DNA of 48,443 nucleotides from Alistipes sp. (GCA_017629145.1 JAGBXR010000021.1:1-48443); one strand, 5' to 3'; numbered from the stretch's first letter, positions 25,985-35,612 are shown. Numbers and translations are program-made. The notes: a model not told the origin generated them from the sequence alone.

Positions 25985-26884
25985 CTATGTGCGTGCCTTA
26001 CGACCCGAGGCTACGATGACGATTATCACCGCTACGATAATCAATATTAGACCAATAATTGTCGATAAATCAAGCATTTCACCAAAGTATATAACGCCGA
26101 TAACCACAGCCGTAAGAGGTTCCATCGAGCCGAGAATCGATGTGAGTGTCGAGCCTATGCGCTTGATAGCCATAATCAGCGTAAGGTCCGAGATCACGGT
26201 ACACAACAACGCCAACATCAGCAGATCGCGCCAATCGCTCCAGTTGTGCACCGACTCGATACCCTCGCTCGATAGCGCATAGAGCAGAAAAAGTCCTGCT
26301 CCTATGGCAAGCATATAGAAGGTTAACACTACAGCGTTTACATTCGCTACGCGACTCTTCATTATACCAATTATGTACGTTGCATATGTCACAACGGTAA
26401 GGAGTGCAAGCGTCACACCTCGCGGAAAGTCGCCCATCGTATGATTACCCCACGCAAGCAGTGCAACACCAGCCAGCGACATAACCACCGCTATGTAGAT
26501 GCCCACGCCCATAGGCTCACGAAAGATGAGCGACATAACAAGCGTCACGGCAAGCGGATATAGAAAGTGTATAGTCGTTGCCACACCACTCGGAATGTAT
26601 TTGTAGCTCTCGAGCAGGAGTATTGCCGTAGCAGCATATAGCACCGACAGCAGCAACACACGCCCCACAACCTCGAGCCGTATTACGAAGCTGTAGCCAC
26701 CCACAAGCATCACCATAGCCATAAACGTAGCCGCAAGTGCAAAGCGATAGAAGAGTATGGTAGATGAGCCGATACCAACTCCGAGGAGCGGTATCGAGAA
26801 GAGAGGTATGAGGCCAAAGGTCGCCGACGATAGTACGGCATAAAATATCCCCGAGGCGCTACGCTGTGCATTCATATCCAGCAA
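25985..26884 (-). CDS. DMT superfamily (EamA) transporter
   Basis: This 299-residue protein has ten hydrophobic segments in two EamA repeats, opening SGIFYAVLSSATFGLIPLFS and with the second repeat at about residue 150 (RGVTLALLTVVTYATYIIGI). The typical GSMEPLTAVVIGVIYFGEML segment (EPL) lies in the last third. DMT proteins export or import amino acids, purines or other metabolites; the substrate is unknown. The C-terminal tail is short and basic. An ATG at 26875 is an equally good start. It follows rubrerythrin by about 70 bp but on the same strand, so cotranscription is possible. Confidence 0.87.
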   Translation of the reverse strand: MLDMNAQRSASGIFYAVLSSATFGLIPLFSIPLLGVGIGSSTILFYRFALAATFMAMVMLVGGYSFVIRLEVVGRVLLLSVLYAATAILLLESYKYIPSGVATTIHFLYPLAVTLVMSLIFREPMGVGIYIAVVMSLAGVALLAWGNHTMGDFPRGVTLALLTVVTYATYIIGIMKSRVANVNAVVLTFYMLAIGAGLFLLYALSSEGIESVHNWSDWRDLLMLALLCTVISDLTLIMAIKRIGSTLTSILGSMEPLTAVVIGVIYFGEMLDLSTIIGLILIIVAVIIVIVASGRKART

Positions 26885-26954
26885 TGTTATAAGGTGTTAG
26901 GTTGCGTATAAGGCGTGTGCAGAACCCTAATCAGCTGTTGCCCGAGCCTTGCGA

Positions 26955-27536
26955 CTAATAGTTATCGGCCATAGGCTCGAAGTACTTCTGTTCGTGCTCG
27001 CACGATGGGCAGAGCTTTGGTGCTAGCGAGGCACGCACGATATACCCACAGTTACGACACTGCCATACAATCTCTCCATCTCTGCGGAAGAAGTCGCCAT
27101 CTGTTATACGACTGAGTAGCTTGAGGTAACGTCGTTCGTGCTCCTTCTCTACTTCTGCTACAAAACGGAACGTTGCAGCCACCTTCGCAAAGCCCTCGGC
27201 CTGTGCGGTATCGGCAAACTCGCGATAGAGCAAGTTCCACTCCTCGTGCTCACCCTCAGCCGCAGCAATAAGGTTTTCGCGTGTTGTAGCAATCACGCCA
27301 GCTGGGAACGAGGCGTGATGTATGGTGGCCATACCACCCTCGAGATACTTGAAGAAGCGCTTGGCGTGCTCCTTTTCCTGGTCTGCCGTAGTGTCGAATA
27401 CGGCGGCAATCTGCTCGTATCCATCCTTCGATGCCTGGCGTGCAAAGTAGTTATAGCGCATACGTGCCTGGCTTTCACCAGCAAAGGCTTTCAATAGATT
27501 CTCCTCGGTAAGCGTACCTTTAAGTGTTTTTCTCAT
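26955..27536 (-). CDS. rbr: Rubrerythrin
   Basis: This 193-residue protein has an N-terminal diiron ferritin-like domain with the E-x6-Y and E-x-x-H ligands (FAGESQARMRYNYFA, DQEKEHAKRFFKYL, EGEHEEWNLLYREFA, VEKEHERRYLKLL) and a C-terminal rubredoxin-type centre (WQCRNCGYIVR and LCPSCEHEQKYF). It reduces hydrogen peroxide in anaerobes with electrons from rubredoxin; the rubredoxin at 18933-19091 could be a partner. The order of domains is classical. It faces ettA divergently. Confidence 0.96.
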   Translation of the reverse strand: MRKTLKGTLTEENLLKAFAGESQARMRYNYFARQASKDGYEQIAAVFDTTADQEKEHAKRFFKYLEGGMATIHHASFPAGVIATTRENLIAAAEGEHEEWNLLYREFADTAQAEGFAKVAATFRFVAEVEKEHERRYLKLLSRITDGDFFRRDGEIVWQCRNCGYIVRASLAPKLCPSCEHEQKYFEPMADNY

Positions 27537-27597
27537 AGCAATAATTTTTAGGCGTTTACCACCGTTGTACTACAAAATCGAGACCAAAGCCCGATGG

Positions 27598-27629
27598 GTT
27601 GTAAAATATCAAAAAAATGCGTATATTTG
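27598..27629 (+). promoter_or_regulatory. Promoter of ettA
   Basis: GTTG (27598-27601), a 20-bp spacer and TATATTTG (27622-27629) lie 36 bp before the ATG at 27666. The -7 box falls inside the longer open frame beginning at 27594, so that longer start cannot be used by this transcript. Confidence 0.65.
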
Positions 27630-27665
27630 CACGATTGTATAGAAATCAAATTAAAACTTAATTAT

Positions 27666-29345
27666 ATGGCAGACGAGAAAATTATATTTTCGATGGTTGG
27701 TGTGAGCAAGGTGCTCAACAACAACAAGAAAATCTTAAACAACATCTACCTCTCGTTCTTCTACGGCGCGAAGATTGGTATCATCGGTCTCAACGGCTCT
27801 GGTAAGTCTACGCTTATGAAGATTATCGCAGGTATCGATAAGAGTTTCCAGGGTGAGGTGGTATTCTCACCGGGCTACACCGTAGGTTACCTCGAGCAGG
27901 AGCCACAGCTCGACCCTACGAAGACAGTTAAGGAGATTGTCGAGGAGGGTGCAGCCTCTACCGTAGCACTTCTGAAGGAGTACGAGGAGATTAATATGAA
28001 ACTCTGCGAGCCTATGGACGACGACGAAATGGCACGTCTTATCGAGCGTCAGGGCGAGCTCTACGAGAAGATTGACCAGGTGAATGGCTGGGAGCTCGAC
28101 AGCGTCTTGGAGCGCGCTATGGATGCTTTGCGCTGTCCCGACCCCGACCAGTTAGTCAACGTGCTTTCGGGTGGTGAGCGCCGTCGTGTGGCGTTGTGCC
28201 GATTGTTGTTGCAGCAGCCCGATGTACTCCTTCTCGACGAGCCAACCAACCACCTTGATGCCGAGAGTATCGACTGGCTGGAGCAGCACTTGCAGCAGTA
28301 CAAGGGTACGGTTATTGCCGTTACGCACGACCGTTACTTCCTCGATAACGTAGCAGGCTGGATTTTGGAGCTCGACCGTGGCGAGGGTATTCCTTGGAAG
28401 GGCAACTACTCGGGATGGCTGGAGCAGAAGACCCAGCGTATGGCTATGGAGGAGAAGCAGGAGAGCAAGCGTCGCAAGACCCTCGAGCGAGAGTTGGAAT
28501 GGGTGCGTATGTCTCCATCAGGCCGTCACGCAAAGTCGAAGGCTCGTCTCTCGGCATACGATAAGCTGATGAATGCCGACACCAAGGAGCGCGAGGAGAA
28601 GCTCGAGATCTACATTCCCAACGGCCCACGTTTGGGCGATGTAGTTATCGAGGCACAGGGCGTTACGAAGGCCTTTGGCGACCGTGTGCTCTACGAGGGC
28701 TTGGAGTTCTCGCTTCCACCAGCAGGTATCGTAGGTGTCATCGGTGCTAACGGTACTGGTAAGACCACCCTTTTCCGTATGATTATGGGCTTGGAGGAGC
28801 CTACCTCGGGTAGCTTCCGCGTAGGTCCTACTGTTAAGCTTGCATATGTAGACCAGCAGCACAAATCTATCGACCCAGAGAAGACAGTATACGAGGTTAT
28901 CTCGCAGAACAGCGACCTCATCCAGCTTGGCAATCGTCAGGTGCCAGCACGTGCATACGTAGGTCGTTTCAACTTCAACGGTGCCGACCAGGAGAAGAAG
29001 TGCGGTGTGTTGTCGGGTGGTGAGCGTAACCGTCTGCATCTCGCTCTTGCACTCAAGGAGCAGGGTAACGTATTGCTTTTGGATGAGCCTACCAACGATA
29101 TCGACGTAAACACATTGCGTGCATTGGAGGAGGGTCTCGAGAACTTCGCAGGCTGTGCTGTAGTTATCTCGCACGACCGTTGGTTCCTCGACCGTATCGC
29201 AACACATATCCTCTCGTTCGAGGGTGACTCGAAGGTTGTATTCTACGAGGGCTCATACTCGGAGTACGAGGCCTGGAAGAAGGCCCAGGGCGAGGATACA
29301 ACACCAAAGCGTGTTAAGTACAAGAAACTTTTGGCAGAGCAGTAA
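27666..29345 (+). CDS. ettA: ABC-F protein, energy-dependent translational throttle EttA
   Basis: This 559-residue protein from MADEKIIFSMVGVSK has two ABC domains and no membrane part. Domain 1 has Walker A GLNGSGKST, signature LSGGERRRVAL and Walker B LLLDEPTNHLD. Domain 2 has GANGTGKTT, LSGGERNRLHL and LLLDEPTNDID. The linker between them is charged (RRKTLERELEWVRMSPSGRH). EttA binds the ribosomal E site and senses the ATP/ADP ratio. An open frame extends 24 codons upstream to 27594, but the promoter lies inside that stretch. hisS follows 3 bp later. Confidence 0.93.
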   Translation: MADEKIIFSMVGVSKVLNNNKKILNNIYLSFFYGAKIGIIGLNGSGKSTLMKIIAGIDKSFQGEVVFSPGYTVGYLEQEPQLDPTKTVKEIVEEGAASTVALLKEYEEINMKLCEPMDDDEMARLIERQGELYEKIDQVNGWELDSVLERAMDALRCPDPDQLVNVLSGGERRRVALCRLLLQQPDVLLLDEPTNHLDAESIDWLEQHLQQYKGTVIAVTHDRYFLDNVAGWILELDRGEGIPWKGNYSGWLEQKTQRMAMEEKQESKRRKTLERELEWVRMSPSGRHAKSKARLSAYDKLMNADTKEREEKLEIYIPNGPRLGDVVIEAQGVTKAFGDRVLYEGLEFSLPPAGIVGVIGANGTGKTTLFRMIMGLEEPTSGSFRVGPTVKLAYVDQQHKSIDPEKTVYEVISQNSDLIQLGNRQVPARAYVGRFNFNGADQEKKCGVLSGGERNRLHLALALKEQGNVLLLDEPTNDIDVNTLRALEEGLENFAGCAVVISHDRWFLDRIATHILSFEGDSKVVFYEGSYSEYEAWKKAQGEDTTPKRVKYKKLLAEQ

Positions 29346-29348
29346 TCT

Positions 29349-30689
29349 ATGGCACAGAAACCATCTATTCCAAAGGGTACGCGCGACTTCTCTCCCGAGG
29401 AGATGATGCGTCGCACCTATATATTCGACACGATCCGCAGCATATTCCGTCTCTTTGGCTATGCACCGCTGGAGACTCCATCTATGGAGAATCTCTCTAC
29501 GTTGCTCGGCAAGTATGGCGACGAGGGCGACAAGCTCCTCTTCAAGATACTTAACTCGGGCGACTACGGTGCAAAACTCTCAGAAGATGAGCTTCGTCAG
29601 GCCTCGAAGATCTCGGAAAAGGGTCTTCGTTACGACCTTACTGTCCCCTTTGCTCGCTACGTCGTACAGCATCAGAACGAGATTGTATTCCCGTTCAAGC
29701 GCTATCAGATTCAGCCCGTATGGCGCGCTGACCGTCCACAGAAGGGCCGCTACCGCGAGTTCTACCAGTGTGATGTCGATGTCATTGGCTCGAAGTCGTT
29801 GCTCTCGGAGGTTGAGCTTGTGGATATCGTATCGCGCGTATTTGCGAAGCTCGGCATCTCGGTTACACTTAAGATGAACAACCGCAAGATTTTGTACGGC
29901 ATCGCCGAGAGTATCGGTCACGCCGACAAGATGATAGATATCACCGTAGCTATCGACAAGCTCGACAAGATTGGTTTGGACAACGTGAAGAATGAGTTGC
30001 GCGAGCGAGGCATCGACGACGAGGCCATCGCAAAGCTTCAACCAATCCTTGAGCTTAATGGTACTAATACCGAGAAACTCTGCAAATTGAGTGAGGTTAT
30101 CGCTGGCTCGGAGACTGGTAAGCTTGGTATTGAGGAGATGCGCACCATCTTCGACAGCGTCGAGGCTTTGGGTATCGCTCTCACACCCGAACTCGACCTC
30201 TCGTTGGCGCGTGGTCTAAACTACTACACCGGAGCTATCTTCGAGGTTAAGGCAAACGATTTCCAGATTGGTTCAATCTCGGGTGGTGGTCGCTACGACG
30301 ATCTGACAGGCATCTTCGGTATGCCAGGTATGTCGGGCGTGGGTATCTCGTTTGGTGCCGACCGCATCTATGACGTGATGCTCGGCCTGGACCTCTTCCC
30401 CAAGGAACTGGCTTGCTCTACGAAGGTACTCTTCACCAACTTCGGCGCAGATGAGCAGTTGGCAGCTATGCGTGTTATGGCCGAGATGCGCAACCGTGGC
30501 ATAGCTACCGAGATATATCCTGAGGCTTCGAAGATGAAGAAGCAGATGGAGTATGCCAATCGCCGTGGCATCCCTTATGTCGTAATCATCGGCTCGGAGG
30601 AGTTGCAGCGTGGCGTTGCTACACTTAAGGATATGTGCTCGGGTGAGCAACGTGAGGTAGCATTGACCGAACTTGCACAGCAGTTTTAG
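29349..30689 (+). CDS. hisS: Histidyl-tRNA synthetase
   Basis: This 446-residue class II synthetase has motif 1 ([20 protein letters not shown]), motif 2 ([15 protein letters not shown]), the histidine-specific [12 protein letters not shown], and motif 3 ([11 protein letters not shown] after [11 protein letters not shown]). The C-terminal anticodon-binding domain includes [20 protein letters not shown]. It charges tRNA-His. It overlaps nothing but starts 3 bp after ettA, suggesting coupled expression of the two translation genes; the S41 protease gene follows 11 bp downstream. Confidence 0.97.
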   Translation: MAQKPSIPKGTRDFSPEEMMRRTYIFDTIRSIFRLFGYAPLETPSMENLSTLLGKYGDEGDKLLFKILNSGDYGAKLSEDELRQASKISEKGLRYDLTVPFARYVVQHQNEIVFPFKRYQIQPVWRADRPQKGRYREFYQCDVDVIGSKSLLSEVELVDIVSRVFAKLGISVTLKMNNRKILYGIAESIGHADKMIDITVAIDKLDKIGLDNVKNELRERGIDDEAIAKLQPILELNGTNTEKLCKLSEVIAGSETGKLGIEEMRTIFDSVEALGIALTPELDLSLARGLNYYTGAIFEVKANDFQIGSISGGGRYDDLTGIFGMPGMSGVGISFGADRIYDVMLGLDLFPKELACSTKVLFTNFGADEQLAAMRVMAEMRNRGIATEIYPEASKMKKQMEYANRRGIPYVVIIGSEELQRGVATLKDMCSGEQREVALTELAQQF

Positions 30690-30700
30690 CAACGAGGCAT

Positions 30701-32239
30701 ATGATGATGTACAGACGAATAGCCCTCACGCTACTTATTCTTGTGTTGGGAGCATTGTCACTATCGGCACAGAGCCGTGTTAGCGACAGACGCAAAGCTA
30801 TTCGTAAAATCGAGCACGTTCTCGAATACATAGATCACAACTATATTGACGAAGTGCCCCTCGATACCCTTGTCGAGGCGGCACTTGTCGCTATATTCGA
30901 CAAGCTCGACCCACATTCTCGATATATGCCAACTGCCGAGATGCGTAGGATGATGGATATGTTGCACTCGGAGTTTGCAGGTATCGGCATCAACTATACG
31001 CTGCATCACGATACTCTTGTCGTGCGTCGTATTATCGAGAACTCTCCGGCACATCAGTCCAAGTTGCTCTATGGCGACAGGATTATTGCCATCAACAACC
31101 ACTCTATAGTAGGTCTCGAGCGCGACTCCATAAGCAATATGCTGCGTGGCCAGCAAGGCACAAAGCTACAACTCGATGTTCTGCGTTGCAGCGATAGCAC
31201 ACGACACAACATAGAGATTACGCGTGATTATATCGCCTCTCCTTCGGTCGCTACAGCACTCAAGCTAAACGATTCAACAGCATACATCCGTATTGAGAAC
31301 TTTGCGCGCAATACACCCCAGGAGTTCCGCCGAGCATTAGCCACAATGAAGGACTATCGCTCACTTATCATCGACCTGCGAGGCAATAGCGGAGGTCTGC
31401 TTGCATCTGTTGTCGACATATGCGGCATCTTTCTCAAGGAGAACACCCTCATACTAACTACCGAGGGTCGTTCCGAGCCTACACAAGAGTTCCGCACCAA
31501 GAATTGTGGAGAGTTGTGCGATGTAGCATTGACCGTACTCATCGACGAACAAACAGCCTCAGCCTCAGAGGTATTTGCTGGCGCTATGCAAGATAACGAT
31601 CGTGCAACGATTATTGGCCGCACAAGCTATGGCAAAGGCCTTATCCAGCGATTGGTAAATCTTGGAGACAATAGCGGTATGGCCGTCACGCGTGCCTTGT
31701 ACAAAACACCTGCAGGACGAGCTATTCAGCGCCCCTACACCAAGGGCGACAAGCAGAGTTACCATAATGATCGCAGTCGCTACAATCATCCCGATTCGCT
31801 AACTGTTGAGCATAGCCCCGAGGAGATGTTCTACACACTGAACGAGGGTCGTGAGGTCTATGGTAGAGGAGGTATCACACCCGACATATACATCGCAGCC
31901 GAGCGTATCGACACCGCAAGCTACAGAGGTCGTGCCATTATTAGAGGCGTTATCGATGAGGTTATCATCAACCTATTCGACCGCAAGGGATATGGTGGTT
32001 ATACATCCCTCTACCCCACGGCCGACGAGTTCGCCGAATATTTTGAATTCGACAGCATATCTCGCGAAGTTATAGACCAGATGATGCAGCATAGCGAGCC
32101 CGAGGATGCCGAAGTACAGAGACTCCTCGATGATATACGTGCACGGATAGTCCGCGACATCTATGGCGAGGAGGCATTCATACGTATGTTTATGTGCTAC
32201 GATGAGCCATTGATGCAAGCTCTGGAATTGCATAAATAA
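30701..32239 (+). CDS. S41 family C-terminal processing peptidase
   Basis: This 512-residue protein has a signal sequence (ALTLLILVLGALSLSAQ) and is probably periplasmic. The catalytic core shows SEFAGIGINYTL leading into a PDZ-like region (DRIIAINNHSIVGLERDSIS), the serine in TASASEVFAGAMQDN and the lysine in GRTSYGKGLIQ. These CtpA/Prc-type proteases trim C-termini of envelope proteins. The long C-terminal extension after YGRGGITPDIY is typical of Bacteroidota S41 enzymes. It shares the ettA-hisS direction. Confidence 0.93.
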   Translation: MMMYRRIALTLLILVLGALSLSAQSRVSDRRKAIRKIEHVLEYIDHNYIDEVPLDTLVEAALVAIFDKLDPHSRYMPTAEMRRMMDMLHSEFAGIGINYTLHHDTLVVRRIIENSPAHQSKLLYGDRIIAINNHSIVGLERDSISNMLRGQQGTKLQLDVLRCSDSTRHNIEITRDYIASPSVATALKLNDSTAYIRIENFARNTPQEFRRALATMKDYRSLIIDLRGNSGGLLASVVDICGIFLKENTLILTTEGRSEPTQEFRTKNCGELCDVALTVLIDEQTASASEVFAGAMQDNDRATIIGRTSYGKGLIQRLVNLGDNSGMAVTRALYKTPAGRAIQRPYTKGDKQSYHNDRSRYNHPDSLTVEHSPEEMFYTLNEGREVYGRGGITPDIYIAAERIDTASYRGRAIIRGVIDEVIINLFDRKGYGGYTSLYPTADEFAEYFEFDSISREVIDQMMQHSEPEDAEVQRLLDDIRARIVRDIYGEEAFIRMFMCYDEPLMQALELHK

Positions 32240-32300
32240 ACGGCATATTCTAAAATATAACCATAGAATAGGTCTCTTATCCGCTTTTTTACATATTAAG

Positions 32301-32332
32301 TTTGGCAAATCACGAAATTATATATACCTTCG
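32301..32332 (+). promoter_or_regulatory. Promoter of the DUF3276 gene
   Basis: TTTG (32301-32304), a 20-bp spacer and TACCTTCG (32325-32332, one mismatch to TAnnTTTG) lie about 130 bp before the gene, leaving a fairly long untranslated leader in which I see no clear riboswitch. Confidence 0.5.
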
Positions 32333-32462
32333 TTTACCGAAACGATTAGAAATATTCGATGCACGAAGCTATATGTGAGTAGGATTGTAGTAGTGGAAGT
32401 TATAGACGGCAGAATTTTCGAAGCGTTACTAAAACTTTGTAAACCTAAAACTGACCACTACA

Positions 32463-32759
32463 ATGACTAATAACAACGTTCCTCGCCACGATGCCGAGGA
32501 TTATGGCGACTTGGTGCACTCCAAAGTCGTACGCGCAGGTAAGCGCACATATTTCTTCGATGTCAAATCCACGCGCAACGACGATTACTATATCACCCTT
32601 ACCGAATCACGCAAAAAGGCTCACGACGATGGTTCAACGAGCTTCTCGCGTCATCAGATATACCTCTATAAAGAGGATTTCGAAAAGTTCCTTGAGGGTA
32701 TAAACGAGGCTATGGAGCAGGTCAAGCAGCGTAAGCCTGACTACTTCGAGCAGCAGTAA
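32463..32759 (+). CDS. DUF3276 family PUR-like nucleic-acid-binding protein
   Basis: This 98-residue protein matches DUF3276: SKVVRAGKRTYFFDVKSTRN, then DYYITLTESRKK and QIYLYKEDFEKFLEGINEAM. The family has the PUR-alpha fold of a beta-sheet and helix, which binds single-stranded DNA or RNA. It is highly conserved and short in Bacteroidota, with no settled role. It is monocistronic with a 130-bp leader and a following terminator. Confidence 0.88.
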   Translation: MTNNNVPRHDAEDYGDLVHSKVVRAGKRTYFFDVKSTRNDDYYITLTESRKKAHDDGSTSFSRHQIYLYKEDFEKFLEGINEAMEQVKQRKPDYFEQQ

Positions 32760-32792
32760 TAGAGCACGTAAGCCGAGTATTATCAACACATT

Positions 32793-32830
32793 AGTGGAGC
32801 AACAGCTATATGTCTGTGCTCCACTTTTTA
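32793..32830 (+). terminator. Terminator after the DUF3276 gene
   Basis: AGTGGAGCA pairs with TGCTCCACT (9 bp, extendable by ACAG/CTGT with a bulge), followed by TTTTTA. Confidence 0.8.
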
Positions 32831-32890
32831 TGTTAAGTGCTCTCATTTTCCCAAATTTTCACTATTTTTACACCCACAATTAACTGCGAT

Positions 32891-33901
32891 ATGGACAAAA
32901 GTGTGGTATTGGGATATAGCGGCGGTATGGATAGCCGCACAGCAGCAGAACGTCTGCGCGCCGAAGGTTACCGTGTTGTGGCGCTGACCATTGATTGTAT
33001 GGGAAGCGAGGAGCTATGCTCAACTGCCAAACAACGTGCTTCAGAGGCGGGTCTCGAGTGGATGCTCTACGATGCACGCGAGGAGTTCGAAGCAAAGATT
33101 ATCGACAACTTTTGTTCGAGCTATAGCTGCGGACTTACTCCAGCACCCTGCACACGTTGCAACTCACTTATTAAATGGACGATACTCGAGCGTGTTGCCG
33201 ACTCACTCGCCATCGAACATATCGCCACAGGTCACTACTTCAATGTAGAGAAGCAGGGCGATATGCACTATGTTAGCAAGGGTATCGACCCAGTCAAGGA
33301 CCAATCATACTACCTTTGGGGATTGCAACAGCACATCTTGCAACGCGCACTCACGCCAATGGGAAACACTCTCAAGAACGACATCCGCAACAACTTTACA
33401 GAGCGAAGCGAGAGTATGGGTATCTGCTTCCTCAAGGGCAAGCACTATGGTGACTTTCTGCAAGAGCGAGGTGTGAGTATGCCTTATGGCAATATCGTCG
33501 ATTCATCGGGTAGAATCGTTGGTGAGCACAACGGCATAGCTCGCTATACTATAGGTCAGCGTCGAGGTGTTGGCATTCCTGAAGGCGTGCGAGTTGTAGG
33601 CATCAACAGCCAAGATAACACTCTGATTGTTGGACGAATGGAGGAGTTATATAAGAGCAGACTTTATATCAATGAGAGCAACATAGTAAATGTAGATCGC
33701 CTGCTTTCATCCGAGAATATAACCATCAAGATTCGAGGTATCGGACGTAATCCCGAACTCCCTGTCAGGGTGGAAAAGTATGGCGATGGTTTTGCTATTA
33801 CGTGCCAGGATAAGGCGTGGGCTCCAGCCAAAGGACAGCCATTGGTCTTTTATGAGGATAAGTTGGTATTAGGCGGAGGAATTGTTGTCGGTTACGATTA
33901 A
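32891..33901 (+). CDS. mnmA: tRNA-specific 2-thiouridylase MnmA
   Basis: This 336-residue protein starts at MDKSVVLGYSGGMDSRTAAE, an in-frame ATG 54 bp after an earlier possible start at 32837 whose peptide has no family match. The PP-loop SGGMDS, the first catalytic Cys in PAPCTRCNSLIKW and the second in SMGICFLKGKHYGDF are present, as are GQRRGVGIP and the C-terminal barrel. MnmA puts the 2-thio group on U34 of tRNA-Lys, Glu and Gln. It is shorter and more divergent than E. coli MnmA (GGMDSR rather than GGVDSS). MnmE, which acts on the same base, is at 46232. Confidence 0.88.
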   Translation: MDKSVVLGYSGGMDSRTAAERLRAEGYRVVALTIDCMGSEELCSTAKQRASEAGLEWMLYDAREEFEAKIIDNFCSSYSCGLTPAPCTRCNSLIKWTILERVADSLAIEHIATGHYFNVEKQGDMHYVSKGIDPVKDQSYYLWGLQQHILQRALTPMGNTLKNDIRNNFTERSESMGICFLKGKHYGDFLQERGVSMPYGNIVDSSGRIVGEHNGIARYTIGQRRGVGIPEGVRVVGINSQDNTLIVGRMEELYKSRLYINESNIVNVDRLLSSENITIKIRGIGRNPELPVRVEKYGDGFAITCQDKAWAPAKGQPLVFYEDKLVLGGGIVVGYD

Positions 33902-33915
33902 ATATCGTATATTTG
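33884..33915 (+). promoter_or_regulatory. Promoter of the DedA-like gene and aroE
   Basis: GTTG (33884-33887), a 20-bp spacer and TATATTTG (33908-33915) lie 22 bp before the ATG at 33938, partly inside the end of mnmA. Confidence 0.6.
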
Positions 33916-33937
33916 CGCACTAAATTTTTAAGATTAT

Positions 33938-34618
33938 ATGATAAAAAAACTATACGACTGGATTTTATCCTGGGCCGATAGCCGTTGGGGATGGCTTGCA
34001 CTGTTGTTTATTGCACTCTTCGAGGCGAGTTGGTTTCCGCTACCGCCCGACGTACTACTCATTGCTCTGTGCCTCGGAGCAACCACTCGCTCGTTTCGCT
34101 TCGCGACGCTATGTCTTATTGGCTCGGTGACAGGCGCAGCATTGGGCTATGGCATTGGACACTTTGCGTGGATTACACCCGATGGCGACCCTACAGCCTT
34201 GGCAAACCTCTTCTACGAATATGTCTTCAGCATCGAAAGCTTTAATAACGTGGGTGCGCTCTACGATCGCTTCAACTTCTGGATTGTCTTCACAGCAGGC
34301 TTCACACCGCTGCCGTTCAAGTTGTTCACCATTGCTGGAGGTATGTTCGACATCAACTTTGTGATGTTTATCATCGCATCGATTGTGTCGCGAGGTTTGC
34401 GTTTCTTCCTTATTGCAGGCCTTATTTGGAAGTTCGGAGCACCTATCAAGACATTCATTGATAAGTACTTCAATATGCTTGCAACACTGTTTGTATTTAT
34501 GCTCATCGGCTTTACAGCGCTTGGATTCTGGATATTCGGTAGCGGAGACAGCGACAGTATTCAGGAGCCAGCCAAGCAAGAGATAGTTATCGAGGAACAG
34601 TTAAACACCGAGGAGTAA
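33938..34618 (+). CDS. DedA/YqaA-like (VTT domain) membrane protein
   Basis: This 226-residue protein is polytopic. It has the SNARE-associated/VTT pattern: ALFEASWFPLPPDVLLIALC, GSVTGAALGYGIGHF and the amphipathic FTAGFTPLPFKLFTIAGGMF with the F-x-P-x-P-x-K-like core, then a final membrane span and acidic tail. DedA-family proteins flip or move phospholipids and undecaprenyl phosphate. The stop overlaps the aroE start by 1 bp (TAATG), so the two are translationally coupled although their functions are unrelated. Confidence 0.87.
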   Translation: MIKKLYDWILSWADSRWGWLALLFIALFEASWFPLPPDVLLIALCLGATTRSFRFATLCLIGSVTGAALGYGIGHFAWITPDGDPTALANLFYEYVFSIESFNNVGALYDRFNFWIVFTAGFTPLPFKLFTIAGGMFDINFVMFIIASIVSRGLRFFLIAGLIWKFGAPIKTFIDKYFNMLATLFVFMLIGFTALGFWIFGSGDSDSIQEPAKQEIVIEEQLNTEE

Positions 34619-35346
34619 TGCGACATTTTGGACTTATTGGCCGCAGTTTGGGCCACTCATTTTCTAAAAAGTTTTTCACAGCCAAGTTTCAGGCCGAAGA
34701 GATTCTTGCCGACTACGAACTCTTCGAATTGGAAGACATATCGCAGATTCGCAACGTAGTTGCTACACATCTGCTTGCAGGATTCAATGTCACAATTCCC
34801 TACAAGGAGCGTATACTACCCTACCTCGATGAACTTACCGACGAGGCTCGCGCTATCGGTGCAGTAAACTGTGTTGTTGTAAAGGATGATAAGCTCGTAG
34901 GTCATAATACCGATGCCCAGGGTATCGAGGCTACGATGCAGTGGATTGAGCCAAAGGAGGGGACCAAGGCGCTTGTCCTCGGCTCAGGAGGCGCATCGAA
35001 GGCTGTACAGTATGTTCTGCGCAAGTTAGGTGTGCAGTATAGCGTAGTTTCGCGCAATAAGAGTCGTGGTGACATAACTTACGACGAACTTAATAGCGAC
35101 ACAATTGCAGAGCATAAGCTCGTTATCAACACTACGCCACTCGGTATGACACCCGACACGGAGTCTTGTCCGCCTATCGATTATAGCTCAATAGACTCGG
35201 ATCACACACTCTTCGACCTTGTATACAATCCTGTAAAGACAGAGTTTATGCGATGTGGCGAGGAGCAGGGAGCCCGCACCTTTGGCGGTATGCTTATGCT
35301 TCAGACACAGGCTATTGCCTCGTGGCACTTCTGGAACAGAAAATAG
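34618..35346 (+). CDS. aroE: Shikimate dehydrogenase
   Basis: This 242-residue enzyme reduces 3-dehydroshikimate to shikimate with NADPH in aromatic amino acid synthesis. Substrate-binding motifs are IGRSLGHSFSKKFF, NVTIPYKERILPYLD and GAVNCVVV; the cofactor loop is LGSGGASKAVQYVL; and NTTPLGMTPD and GGMLMLQTQA close the fold. It starts at the ATG overlapping the previous stop. Length is short but normal for this phylum. Confidence 0.96.
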   Translation: MRHFGLIGRSLGHSFSKKFFTAKFQAEEILADYELFELEDISQIRNVVATHLLAGFNVTIPYKERILPYLDELTDEARAIGAVNCVVVKDDKLVGHNTDAQGIEATMQWIEPKEGTKALVLGSGGASKAVQYVLRKLGVQYSVVSRNKSRGDITYDELNSDTIAEHKLVINTTPLGMTPDTESCPPIDYSSIDSDHTLFDLVYNPVKTEFMRCGEEQGARTFGGMLMLQTQAIASWHFWNRK

Positions 35347-35367
35347 CATCACGCGATCTAGAATAAT

Positions 35368-35400
35368 AAAGGCTCTCTATTCAAGGAGAGCCTTTGCTTT
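35368..35400. terminator. Bidirectional terminator between aroE and the DUF2007 gene
   Basis: AAAGGCTCTC pairs with GAGAGCCTTT (10 bp, 8-nt loop). Its left arm overlaps the DUF2007 stop codon at 35377-35379, so both convergent genes probably share it. Confidence 0.75.
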
Positions 35401-35595
35401 TTCTAAATCTTCCTCACGAATCATAAGTCGTATCGGGAAGGCTATCGGCGTGTAGATTGCAGCCATATACTCGTCGTGTATAACACAGAATATTCCGTTC
35501 TCCTCCAGAATCGAGAATATCATCTCTGCTTGCATCCTATCCTCGCAGGTCAATAGTTCGACCAGTGACCCTGAATAACTTTTTACTACCTCCAT
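35377..35595 (-). CDS. DUF2007 family protein
   Basis: This 72-residue protein has the DUF2007 layout: an N-terminal VELLTCEDRMQAEMIFSILE, then ENGIFCVIHDEYMAA and a C-terminal LMIREEDLEKAKALLE. The family is called a putative signal-transducing protein, with a small ferredoxin-like fold that may bind metals or peptides; the role is unknown. A TATCTTTG box at 35613-35620 is just upstream. It converges with aroE. Confidence 0.85.
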   Translation of the reverse strand: MEVVKSYSGSLVELLTCEDRMQAEMIFSILEENGIFCVIHDEYMAAIYTPIAFPIRLMIREEDLEKAKALLE

Positions 35596-35612
35596 AACTA
35601 TTGCGTTTTGGA

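Noticed and set aside
28518-29207. 229-codon open frame antisense to ettA
   Set aside because: It mirrors a strongly biased core gene and its translation resembles no family; it is a shadow of ettA.
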